64,000 nt of DNA from Arthrobacter sp. efr-133-R2A-120 (GTDB lineage Bacteria > Actinomycetota > Actinomycetes > Actinomycetales > Micrococcaceae): assembly GCF_030209835.1 (NCBI RefSeq), contig NZ_JARVRF010000015.1, positions 98,485 to 162,484 of the forward strand, given 5' to 3'. Below are positions 48,004-56,120 of the stretch, piece after piece; the first letter of the stretch is position 1, and every line of letters begins with the position of its first letter. The translations under genes were made by a program, and so were the position numbers. The notes below the pieces were generated by a model. That model was not told the DNA's origin. It made no database searches and saw only the letters and a program-made list of their open reading frames with translations.

Positions 48004-49038
48004 TCAGGCTTCAAGGAGGGAAGCCGCGAGGCGGTCCAGGTCTGCGGTGGCTTCGGTGTGATCGCGGTTGGTTTCGGCCACCCGGACCACCTCTCCGATG
48101 ACCAGGACGGCCGGGTTGGTGCAGCCTGCGGCCGCGGTTTCGATGGTGCCGAGTTCGGCGATGGTGGTGCGTTGTCCGGGGCGGTAGCCGCGTTCAACGA
48201 CGGCCATGGGCATCGCGGGATCCATCCCCGCCCGCCGGAGCCCGGCAGCGAGTTGGGGGAGGGTACCGATGCCCATGAGGACCACGATGGTACCGCCGAG
48301 CCCGGCCAGATGGGTGTGTTCCTTCTCGGTCAGCGGTGCGTGGCCGGATACCACGGTGAACATGTGGCTGACCTCGCGGTGCGTGACGGGAATGCCGGCG
48401 GCCGCCGGGACCGATATGGCGCTCGTGACGCCCGAGATGACGCGGACGGGGACGCCCGCCTGCGCGCAGGCGCTGACTTCTTCGCCGCCGCGGCCGAACA
48501 CGTAAGGGTCACCGCCTTTGAGCCGGACCACATTCTTGCCCGTCAGCGCGGCGTCCACCATGAGCTTTTCGATGTCGCATTGGGCGACCTTGTGGTGCCC
48601 AGGGCGCTTGCCGACATCCACCAGTTCCGCGGACGTCAGTTGCGCCAGTTCCGCGTAGGGGGCAAGCCGGTCGTAAAAGACGACGTCGGCGGCCCGCAGC
48701 GCGTTGACCGCGCCTACGGTCAGGAGGTCGAGGGTGCCGGGACCGCCGCCGACCAAGGTGACGTGCCCGGACTCGCCTGCAGCCGGTTCGCTGGCGACGG
48801 GGATCCCCGCTTCCCGGCAGCGTTCGAGCAGGGGTTCCCAGCCGGGCTGGCCGTCGTCGACGGCCGCGACCAGAAAAGGGCGTTCGGGCAGCGGGCCGTC
48901 AGAGTCGGCTCCGTCGGGGGTGCTGAGCCGATATACGACGGCGCCGGCGGCTTCGAAGCGCCGCACGGCTTGCCGCGCGGCGTGGGCAGAGCCCGTGACC
49001 AGAACATCGCGGCCTGTGAGGTCGATGGTGAGCTGCAT
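48004..49038 (-). CDS. cobA: Uroporphyrinogen-III C-methyltransferase with CysG-like N-terminus
   Basis: 344 residues. About 90 N-terminal residues look like a reduced precorrin-2 dehydrogenase/CysG-type Rossmann part (VLVTGSAHAARQAVRRFEAAG). They are followed by the SAM-dependent methyltransferase: VGGGPGTLDLLTVGA, VVFYDRL, GKRPGHH, VRLKGGDPYVFGRGGEE and GVTSAISVPAAAGIPVTHR. It makes precorrin-2 for siroheme, the cofactor of NirB. AAGGAG lies nine bases before the ATG. It is located between nirB (13 bases) and nnaR (10 bases) and is surely co-transcribed with them. Confidence 0.92.
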   Translation of the reverse strand: MQLTIDLTGRDVLVTGSAHAARQAVRRFEAAGAVVYRLSTPDGADSDGPLPERPFLVAAVDDGQPGWEPLLERCREAGIPVASEPAAGESGHVTLVGGGPGTLDLLTVGAVNALRAADVVFYDRLAPYAELAQLTSAELVDVGKRPGHHKVAQCDIEKLMVDAALTGKNVVRLKGGDPYVFGRGGEEVSACAQAGVPVRVISGVTSAISVPAAAGIPVTHREVSHMFTVVSGHAPLTEKEHTHLAGLGGTIVVLMGIGTLPQLAAGLRRAGMDPAMPMAVVERGYRPGQRTTIAELGTIETAAAGCTNPAVLVIGEVVRVAETNRDHTEATADLDRLAASLLEA

Positions 49039-49051
49039 GGCTTTGTGCTCC

Positions 49052-51691
49052 TTAGTCCTGGCCGCGAACGGGGATCGTGCTGGCGATGAGGACGCCGCCC
49101 TTTTCGTCGTTGGTGGCGGGGCGGATCTGGCCGCGTTCGGGGACGAAGGCGATGGCCTCGTCTTTTTGGTCGGGGGCGTTCACGAAAGAGCGGAAGCGGC
49201 GCAGGCGTTCGGGATCCTTGAGCGTCTCGGCCCATTCGTCCTGGTAGGTGTCGATATGGCGGGCCATCGCGGCTTCGAGGTCGTTGGCGATGCCGAGCGA
49301 GTCGTGGATGATGACGTCTTCGATGTGTTTGAGGCCGCCGTCGAGTTCCTCCTGCCAGCGGGCGGTGCGCTGGAGCCGGTCGGCGGTGCGGATGTAGTAC
49401 ATGAGGTAGCGGTCGATGTACTTGATCAGGGTGTCGTCGTCCAGGTCCTGGGCAAGGAGCTGGGCGTGGGCGGGCAGGAAGCCGCCGTTGCCGCCGACGT
49501 ACAGGTTCCAGCCCTTGTCGGTGGCGATGACGCCGACGTCCTTGCCGCGGGCTTCTGCGCATTCGCGGGCGCAGCCGGACACGCCCATTTTGAGTTTGTG
49601 CGGGCTGCGCAGTCCCCGGTAGCGCAGCTCGAGGTTGATGGCCATGGCGACGGAGTCCTGGACGCCGAAGCGGCACCAGGTGGAGCCTACGCAAGATTTC
49701 ACGGTGCGCAGGCTCTTGCCGTATGCCTGCCCGGATTCGAAGCCGGCTTCGACGAGTTCCTTCCAGATCTCCGGGAGTTGTTCGAGGCGGGCGCCGAACA
49801 TGTCGATGCGCTGGCCGCCGGTGATCTTTGTGTAGAGACCGTATTTCTCGGCAACCCGGGCGATGACCCCCAGGCCCTTAGGGGTGATTTCGCCGCCGGC
49901 GATGCGGGGGACTACAGAGTAGGTACCGTCCTTTTGCATATTGGCCAAGGCGCGGTCATTGGTGTCCTGCAGGGTGCCGCGACCGGCACCGAGGACGTAT
50001 TCGCTGTTTTGGCTGGCCAAGATGGAGGCGATGGTGGGTTTGCAGATGTCGCAGCCCGCACCGGTGCCGTATTTGGCCAGGATGTCCTCGAAGGAGGTCA
50101 GTTCCAGCACACGGATCGCGTCGAAAAGCTCCTGGCGGGAGAGGTCGAAATGCTCGCACAGGGCCTTGGAGACCTCGATGCCGGACTTCTTCAGTTCCCC
50201 TTCAAGGAGCTTCTTGAGCATCGGGACGCAGGAGCCGCACTGCGTTCCGGCCCGCGAACACGTCTTCAGTTCGCCGAGTTCCTGGACGGGGGCGTTGCCT
50301 TCGCAGGAGCCGCAGCCGTTGATGGCATCGCGGACGCTACCTGCGGCCACGTTGTTGCAGGAGCACAGGATCGCGTCGTCGGGCAGTTCGGTCTCGGGGG
50401 CGTCACCGCCACCGGCAGCGGTGAGGTAGGCGCCGGGTTCGGCGGGCAGTTCGCGGCCGAGCAGGGGGCGCAGGCTCATGTACGGTGTGGCGTCGCCGAC
50501 GAAGATCCCGCCGAGCAGGGTCTTGGCGTCGTCGGTGGTGACGATCTTCTGGTAGACGCCCCGGGCCGGATCCGCGTAAACGATTTCCAGGGAATGCTCG
50601 GTCTTGGCGAACGCGTCGCCGAAGCTGGCCACGTCCACGCCGGAGAGCTTGAGCTTGGTGGCCGTGTCGAAACCGGGGAAGGTCGCTTGCCCGCCGTGCA
50701 GGCGGTCGGCGACGATCTCGGCCATCGTGTTCGCCGGGGCCACGAGTCCCAGGCACATGCCATCGAAGTTGGCCACCTCACCGATCGCCCAAATGCCCGG
50801 GACCGGGGTGGCGCAATGGTCGTTGATGACAACGCCACCCTTCTTGCCCAGTTCGAACAGCTGTTCTTTGCCAGCGGTGGGCCCGTCTACGGTGCCTTCC
50901 GTTTCGCGGAACAGCTCATCGCGGGGACGGATGCCGATGGACGCGATGACCATGTCGGCGGGGATGACGCGGCCGTCCTTCATGAGGACGCCGGTGACCT
51001 GGCCGTCGTCGTCGGACAATACTTCGGCAGGGTAGGTTCCCGTAAGGACTTCGAGTCCCTTGGCCGTGACCAGCCGGCCCAGCGCCTGGCCGGCGCCCTC
51101 ATCGAGCTGGGCGTTCATGAGCCAGCGCGAACCGTTGATGACGGTGGCCTGCGCGCCCAGCTCCATGGTGCCGGCCGCGGCTTCCAAACCGAGGAGGCCG
51201 CCGCCGATGGTCACGGTCTTCACGGTCCGGCCGAGCTTCTCCGTGAGTTCGGCGATGGCCTTGTTGATGGCCCAGACGTCGTCGAGGGTGCGGTAGACAT
51301 GGGCGAGCTCGCCGCCGGGGAAGGGGAGCTGTGCCGCGTCCGAGCCGGTGGCCACCACCAGGTGGTCATAGGCGTAAGTGTTGCCGGCTGCGGTTTCCAC
51401 GGACTTGGCATCGGGGTTGATCTTGACCACCCGCTCGCCCGTGCGCAGCTCCAGCGCATCATGCTCCCACATGGACATGTCGCCCAAGGTGAGGTCGTAG
51501 TCCACATCGGTCAGCGCTTTGCTCAGGGTGACCCGGTCATACGGAACGTGCGCTTCCTCGGTCAGGACCGTGACGTGCCAGCCCTCGAGACCGCGGGTAT
51601 GCATCGCATCGGCAAAACGGTGGGCCGCAGGGCCCCCGCCGGCGACAACAATACGGCGCTGGTTTTCTGGGGTGGAAGTGTGTCCGGTCAC
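49052..51691 (-). CDS. nirB: Nitrite reductase (NADH) large subunit NirB
   Basis: 879 residues from GTG 51691 (GAAAGG six bases upstream); an in-frame TTG at 51730 is less likely. Order: FAD domain (VVAGGGPAAHRFAD), NAD domain (VTIGGGLLGLEAA), BFD-type [2Fe-2S] domain (ILCSCNNVAAG and CGSCVPML), ferredoxin-like half domains, and the siroheme/[4Fe-4S] site with C-x5-C in SCVGSTWCRFG and C-x3-C in GCARECAEARG. It reduces nitrite to ammonium in the cytoplasm with NirD. It is divergent from nirD across a 280-base region. That split arrangement is less usual than nirBD in one operon. Confidence 0.96.
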   Translation of the reverse strand: MTGHTSTPENQRRIVVAGGGPAAHRFADAMHTRGLEGWHVTVLTEEAHVPYDRVTLSKALTDVDYDLTLGDMSMWEHDALELRTGERVVKINPDAKSVETAAGNTYAYDHLVVATGSDAAQLPFPGGELAHVYRTLDDVWAINKAIAELTEKLGRTVKTVTIGGGLLGLEAAAGTMELGAQATVINGSRWLMNAQLDEGAGQALGRLVTAKGLEVLTGTYPAEVLSDDDGQVTGVLMKDGRVIPADMVIASIGIRPRDELFRETEGTVDGPTAGKEQLFELGKKGGVVINDHCATPVPGIWAIGEVANFDGMCLGLVAPANTMAEIVADRLHGGQATFPGFDTATKLKLSGVDVASFGDAFAKTEHSLEIVYADPARGVYQKIVTTDDAKTLLGGIFVGDATPYMSLRPLLGRELPAEPGAYLTAAGGGDAPETELPDDAILCSCNNVAAGSVRDAINGCGSCEGNAPVQELGELKTCSRAGTQCGSCVPMLKKLLEGELKKSGIEVSKALCEHFDLSRQELFDAIRVLELTSFEDILAKYGTGAGCDICKPTIASILASQNSEYVLGAGRGTLQDTNDRALANMQKDGTYSVVPRIAGGEITPKGLGVIARVAEKYGLYTKITGGQRIDMFGARLEQLPEIWKELVEAGFESGQAYGKSLRTVKSCVGSTWCRFGVQDSVAMAINLELRYRGLRSPHKLKMGVSGCARECAEARGKDVGVIATDKGWNLYVGGNGGFLPAHAQLLAQDLDDDTLIKYIDRYLMYYIRTADRLQRTARWQEELDGGLKHIEDVIIHDSLGIANDLEAAMARHIDTYQDEWAETLKDPERLRRFRSFVNAPDQKDEAIAFVPERGQIRPATNDEKGGVLIASTIPVRGQD

Positions 51692-51768
51692 TGGTGGCCT
51701 TTCGCATACGCCGCAGAACGTGCTCCGCAACTTGTCACTTCAGACTACGGACGGGCAGTTTCTCTTCA

Positions 51769-51806
51769 GTTTCCCTTTTGTTTCGTGGTCTTAACTTCTG
51801 GGTCAC
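51769..51806. promoter_or_regulatory. GlnR-like binding site between nirB and nirD
   Basis: Four pentamers on an 11-base period: GTTTC (51769), GTTTC (51780), TTAAC (51791) and GTCAC (51802), each separated by six bases. This matches the periodicity and much of the sequence of actinobacterial GlnR boxes (GTNAC-n6-GAAAC on the opposite strand), with mismatches in the third and fourth units. Confidence 0.45.
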
Positions 51807-51971
51807 GATTGGATGTCGGCACCTGTGAGGTCTCTTTTACGCACCGGACACATTGACTGCGTTCCGGTGAAACACTCCCCGCCTACCTTGAAGGTATGGC
51901 CGCTGGGCGGCCAACGCCTGAAAGGAAAGGACAGCATTTGTCCGGCTGCAGGCATAGCGAGAGGGGTTGAC

Positions 51972-52343
51972 ATGACCGTCATTCTGGAACGGGAAGAACA
52001 ACTGACGAGCGCGCCGACCGCGTCCAGCTGGCACCGTGTATGCCCGTTGGACGAACTTGAGCCGGCTTGGGGCGAGGCAGCGTTGATCGACGGCGTGCAA
52101 GTGGCGATCTTCCGCCTCGATGCCGACAATGTCTACGCAGTCGCCCAGCAGGACCCCGCAACCCTGGCCAATGTCATGGCCCGCGGGATCACCGGTTCCC
52201 GGGGATCACGCCCCACCATCGCCTCCCCGTTGCACAAGGAGGTCTACGACCTGCAGACCGGTGAGTGCTATTCCAACCCCGGGCTCCGGCTTCCGGCATT
52301 CAGGACCCGCATGGTTGACGGCTTCATCGAAGTCGAACTCTAG
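51972..52343 (+). CDS. nirD: Nitrite reductase (NADH) small subunit NirD
   Basis: 123 residues from ATG 51972 (GAGAGGGG upstream). Rieske-like fold lacking the cluster ligands, as in NirD: WHRVCPLDELEP, VAIFRLDADNVYAVAQQDP and SPLHKEVYDLQTGECYSNPG. It partners NirB. It stands alone on the plus strand, divergent from nirB, and its stop is next to the convergent phosphohexomutase gene. The frame upstream of 51972 lies in the promoter region. Confidence 0.92.
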   Translation: MTVILEREEQLTSAPTASSWHRVCPLDELEPAWGEAALIDGVQVAIFRLDADNVYAVAQQDPATLANVMARGITGSRGSRPTIASPLHKEVYDLQTGECYSNPGLRLPAFRTRMVDGFIEVEL

Positions 52344-52344
52344 C

Positions 52345-54093
52345 TCAGAGCCCCAGCGCCTCGCGGACGTCCGCGAGTATGTGGTCCAAAGTGGTTCGCG
52401 CGGCGTGCCGGGTTTCTGCGAGTTCCGCCGCGGAACCGACCGACTTGATGACCTCCAGGTAGCACTTGAGCTTTGGCTCGGTGCCACTGGGCCGGATGAT
52501 GACGCGGCTTAGGTCCTTGGTCAGGTAGAGGAGACCGTCCGTTGGCGGCAGTTGCTCGCCTCCCTCGGCCAAATCCACAAAGGTCTCGATGGCGGATCCG
52601 CCAAAGGACTCCGGCGGATCGGCCCGAAGCCGGTTCATCATCGCGTCCAGCAAACCAAGGTCCGCCACGCGGATGCTGAGTTGGTCACTCGCGTGCAGGC
52701 CGTGCACCAGGTAGATCTCGTCCAGGGTGTCGAAGATCGTCTTTCCTTCGGCCTTGGCCGCCGCCGCTAGTTCGGCGATGAGCAAGGAGGCGGAAATACC
52801 ATCCTTGTCCCTGACAAGTTCGGGCGCAACACAGTAGCCCAGGGCTTCCTCGTAGCCGTACACAAGCCCCGGCACCCGGGAAATCCACTTGAATCCCGTC
52901 AGCGTTTCTTCATGGGCGAAGCCGGCCGCCGCCGCAATGCGGGAAAGCAGCCGGGACGAGACGATCGAGTTGGCAAAAACGCCGCGTGTCGCATCTCCTT
53001 GCCGCGCATCCGCGGCGTGCCGGGCCACCACATGCGCCCCAAGCAGGGCGCCCACTTCGTCGCCCCGCAACATCCGCCAAGCACCCGTATCAGGGTCCTT
53101 TGCCGCCACAGCCGCGCGGTCGGCGTCGGGGTCGTTGGCCAGCACGATGTCGGCACCCAGGCGCGCCGCTGCCGCCAAAGCCAGATCCAGTGCGCCGGGC
53201 TCTTCCGGGTTGGGGAAACTGACCGTGGGAAAGTCCGGATCCGGCGCTGCCTGCTCTTCCACGAGCGAGACGTCCGTGAAGCCTGCCGCATTCAGCACCG
53301 ACACCGCCGTCTCGCCGCCCACGCCATGCATTGGAGTCAAAACGATCTTCAGCTCACGGGCCGGGAAATTCCCGACGTCGGCGAGGCCGGCCATCGCGGC
53401 CTCATACTCGCCGGTAATGGAAACAGGCAGCTCAGTCCAGCCGGACCCGGCCAGTTCGATGGAATCCAAGGGGCCCACGGCTTCGATGCTTGCGGCGATC
53501 TGCGAATCGTAGGGTGCCACGATCTGGGATCCCCGGCCGCTTTCCTCCACGGCCCGGCCGCCTAGGTACACCTTGTATCCGTTGTCCTGCGGTGGGTTAT
53601 GGCTCGCCGTGACCATGACACCGCCGTCGCAATCAAGGGCGCGGACGGCGTAAGCCAGCAGGGGGGTCGGAAGGGCCGAAGGCATCAGGAACGTGTCGAT
53701 TCCCGCGGCTGTGAAGATGGCTGCGGACTCTCGTGCGAAGACGTCCGAGTTGTGCCTCGCGTCATAGCCGACGACGGCGCGCGGCCGCGTTCCCGGGGAA
53801 GCCGCCCCAACGGCGTCCTTGAGGAAGGCGGCCAAACCTGCTGCTGCCCGCCGCACCACCACGCGGTTCATCCTGTTGGGACCAGGACCGAGGGCGGCGC
53901 GGAGTCCCGCGGTACCGAACTGCAGTGTTCCACTGAAGCTGTCTTCAAGCTGTTGACGGGCTGCAGCGACACCGCTGGAGGCGAGGCCGGCCAGTTCGGA
54001 CAGCGCTGCCGCGGTGACCGGGTCCGGGTCCTGGGCAGCCCATTCGCCGGCGTCGGATATCAGCTTTTCAAATTCGGCATCGCTCGATGTCAT
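52345..54093 (-). CDS. Phosphoglucomutase/phosphomannomutase
   Basis: 582 residues of the alpha-D-phosphohexomutase family, interconverting hexose-1- and hexose-6-phosphates. The phosphoserine loop is TASHNPPQDNG, the Mg-binding loop is NDPDADR, the sugar loop is GFKWISR with GYEEALGY, and the phosphate loop is RPSGTEPKLKCY. The start at ATG 54093 is preferred to a TTG at 54135, because a TANNNT -10 (TAGCTT) lies seven bases before the ATG, which suggests a leaderless mRNA. It supplies glucose-1-phosphate for nucleotide sugars, so it can feed the polysaccharide genes indirectly. Confidence 0.93.
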   Translation of the reverse strand: MTSSDAEFEKLISDAGEWAAQDPDPVTAAALSELAGLASSGVAAARQQLEDSFSGTLQFGTAGLRAALGPGPNRMNRVVVRRAAAGLAAFLKDAVGAASPGTRPRAVVGYDARHNSDVFARESAAIFTAAGIDTFLMPSALPTPLLAYAVRALDCDGGVMVTASHNPPQDNGYKVYLGGRAVEESGRGSQIVAPYDSQIAASIEAVGPLDSIELAGSGWTELPVSITGEYEAAMAGLADVGNFPARELKIVLTPMHGVGGETAVSVLNAAGFTDVSLVEEQAAPDPDFPTVSFPNPEEPGALDLALAAAARLGADIVLANDPDADRAAVAAKDPDTGAWRMLRGDEVGALLGAHVVARHAADARQGDATRGVFANSIVSSRLLSRIAAAAGFAHEETLTGFKWISRVPGLVYGYEEALGYCVAPELVRDKDGISASLLIAELAAAAKAEGKTIFDTLDEIYLVHGLHASDQLSIRVADLGLLDAMMNRLRADPPESFGGSAIETFVDLAEGGEQLPPTDGLLYLTKDLSRVIIRPSGTEPKLKCYLEVIKSVGSAAELAETRHAARTTLDHILADVREALGL

Positions 54094-54170
54094 AGGGATA
54101 AAGCTATCGTCAAAGAGAATGAATGCCGAGGTCAAGGGCTATGTCAGCCGTCACAGTATGGTGGCCCCAT

Positions 54171-54226
54171 CCCAACTGACTAGCATTAGTTGTCGTTATG
54201 AGGCGTCTAAACGACAACTAGTGCGG
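54171..54226. repeat. Intergenic palindromic repeat, copy 2
   Basis: Same element as at 31978-32043: CCCAACT, then TTAGTTGTCGTT (54186-54197), a loop containing ATGAGGCGTC, and AACGACAACTA (54210-54220). It lies in the spacer between the levanase and phosphohexomutase genes (both minus strand). The loop sequence ATGAG-CGTC is also conserved between copies, which a plain terminator would not require. Confidence 0.8.
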
Positions 54227-54360
54227 GGGCCCACGCCGCCAGGGTTCCCTGGCCGTGGGGCCACACCGGCGAGGGCCCCGGCCTGAGCTTGCGAAGGCTG
54301 GGAGCCGGTGGGGACTTGCGAGGCGAGGGTGGCGGTGGGGATTAGTTGGGTTCCCCGGCG

Positions 54361-56016
54361 TCAGGGTTGCTGCCGCGTGCTGGTGAGTACGAAGCTCGCC
54401 GCGCCGCCTGCGCTGAAGGCGGCCGCGCCCGTGTTGCCCCAATGCGGGAAGAAGATGTCCGAGATAACCGCCGCTCCGTCGCCCGTGAAGACCTCCACGG
54501 ATGAGGAATCCAGGAGGATACGCAGGCGGACCTTGCCGTCCTTCATAGGCACGAAGACTTGATGGTAGGGGCTGAATTTCGGCGAGAAGTTGGAGGTTCC
54601 GGCCGCCGAACGGACCACTTTCAGGGTTTGGCTTGCGCGGTTGTACGAGATGCGGAGGCCTGCCTTCCCGTCCGCCGAAGCCCGCAGCACCAATCCGGCC
54701 TCAGCTGCGCCCGAAACGTCCATTTCGGCGTCGATCAGCTGGGTTCGGGCCCCGAAATCGCTGCCCAGGGGCTCCGTGGAGTCGGTGACGGTGAGGTTTT
54801 TGCCATGTACTTCACTGGTCTTGGTGTTCGTGAGCGCGTTCGCGGCAGCCTGGGCGATGGTCGAATGGATCTCGAAACGGCTTCCCGCGGCCACGAGGGT
54901 GAGCTGGCGGGGGATGGCCATGGACCCGCGCCACGGGGTGCTCGGGACGGCTTGCGCATAGTCCCAGTTCCCCATCCAGCCCAGAAGCACCGGCTTTCCA
55001 CCAGGAGCCGCGGTGATGGTGTTGGCCGCATAGAAGTCCGCTCCATGGTCCAGCCACTGTGACTTCGTCAGCGGGTCGCCCGGCTTTGCAGCGTTTTCCG
55101 CCGTGAACCGTGTGCCGTCGAAATCGCCCACGAAGTACTGCATGCCGGAGCCTCCCGCGATGCCTCCCGGGTTGATGCTCAGGATCATGACCCACTTCTT
55201 CAGGCCGTTGCCGCCGTCGACGTCCATCTGGAGCAGCTCGGGAACTTCCCAGAGCCCGCCCTGGGCGCCCACTCCCGAGAAGTCGCTGAGGAAGTTCCAG
55301 TGCAGCAGGTCGGTGGATTTGAAGAGTTTTACCACCTGGGCGTCAGCAACCACCGTGGTCATGACCCAGTATTTGCCGGGCTCGTACCAGGTGATCTTCG
55401 GATCCCGGAAGTTGTTCGACGCGGGCTGCAAGCTGAGTACCGGGTTGCCTTTGTACTTGGTCCAGGACTTCCCGTGGTCCAGGCTGTAGGCCACGGACTG
55501 GGCCTGGCTGCCCTTGGGCAGCGCCCCGCCGTCGCCGTATGAGCTGGTGTAGAGGGCTACCAGCGGCGGGTTTTCAGCGCTGCCCAGGCCGGAGGCGTTC
55601 TTGCTGTCCGGAACGATGGCGCCGGAAAAGATTTCCTCGCTGGCGGAGCCTTCCATGGCTACCGGCTGTTGGGTCCAGTGCACCAGATCCGTGCTGGTGG
55701 AGTGGCCCCACGACATGTCTCCCCAGAAGTTGCCGTGCGGATTGTGCTGGTAGAACGCGTGGTAAGTGCCGTTTTCGTAGACGAGTCCGTTGGGATCGTT
55801 GATCCAGTTTTGCGACGCCGTGAGGTGCGCGGCGGGCCGCCACGGGTCCGATTCGGATGGTGCGGGGGCAGCCATCCCGACGGCGGTGCCGCCGGCGGAT
55901 GGCGACGCGTCCGGCGTCGGGGTGCAGGAACTCGCGAACACCGCCAGGGCGACGGCGACGACGGCGAGTACCGCCCTGCGAGCGGGCCGGAACGGGTGTT
56001 GGGGAGAGTGGAGCAT
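54361..56016 (-). CDS. GH32 levanase/fructan hydrolase lipoprotein
   Basis: 551 residues from ATG 56016 (AGGAAG five bases upstream). Lipoprotein signal with lipobox FASSC, then a five-bladed propeller GH32 catalytic domain (about 60-380) with WINDPNG (nucleophile Asp), FRDPK and EVPEL (acid/base Glu), and a C-terminal beta-sandwich. It hydrolyses beta-fructans or sucrose outside the membrane. It is downstream of the levansucrase gene on the same strand (104-base gap), so the cell can both make and reclaim levan. Confidence 0.92.
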   Translation of the reverse strand: MLHSPQHPFRPARRAVLAVVAVALAVFASSCTPTPDASPSAGGTAVGMAAPAPSESDPWRPAAHLTASQNWINDPNGLVYENGTYHAFYQHNPHGNFWGDMSWGHSTSTDLVHWTQQPVAMEGSASEEIFSGAIVPDSKNASGLGSAENPPLVALYTSSYGDGGALPKGSQAQSVAYSLDHGKSWTKYKGNPVLSLQPASNNFRDPKITWYEPGKYWVMTTVVADAQVVKLFKSTDLLHWNFLSDFSGVGAQGGLWEVPELLQMDVDGGNGLKKWVMILSINPGGIAGGSGMQYFVGDFDGTRFTAENAAKPGDPLTKSQWLDHGADFYAANTITAAPGGKPVLLGWMGNWDYAQAVPSTPWRGSMAIPRQLTLVAAGSRFEIHSTIAQAAANALTNTKTSEVHGKNLTVTDSTEPLGSDFGARTQLIDAEMDVSGAAEAGLVLRASADGKAGLRISYNRASQTLKVVRSAAGTSNFSPKFSPYHQVFVPMKDGKVRLRILLDSSSVEVFTGDGAAVISDIFFPHWGNTGAAAFSAGGAASFVLTSTRQQP

Positions 56017-56120
56017 GGGACTTCCTGGGTTGTGGAGCGGGGCGCCCGGGTGAACCGGGCGCCCCATGTTGCCGGGCAGGCAGCGAATCCTCTGCCTGCC
56101 CAGCTGGTTTTGACTGTGGC

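Noticed and set aside
47725..49089. 454-codon open frame on the plus strand
   Set aside because: Antisense to nnaR and cobA, both of which have convincing motifs.
48704..51856. 1050-codon open frame on the plus strand
   Set aside because: It is the antisense shadow of nirB and the start of cobA; no known motifs, no ribosome binding site, and it covers strongly conserved minus-strand coding sequence.
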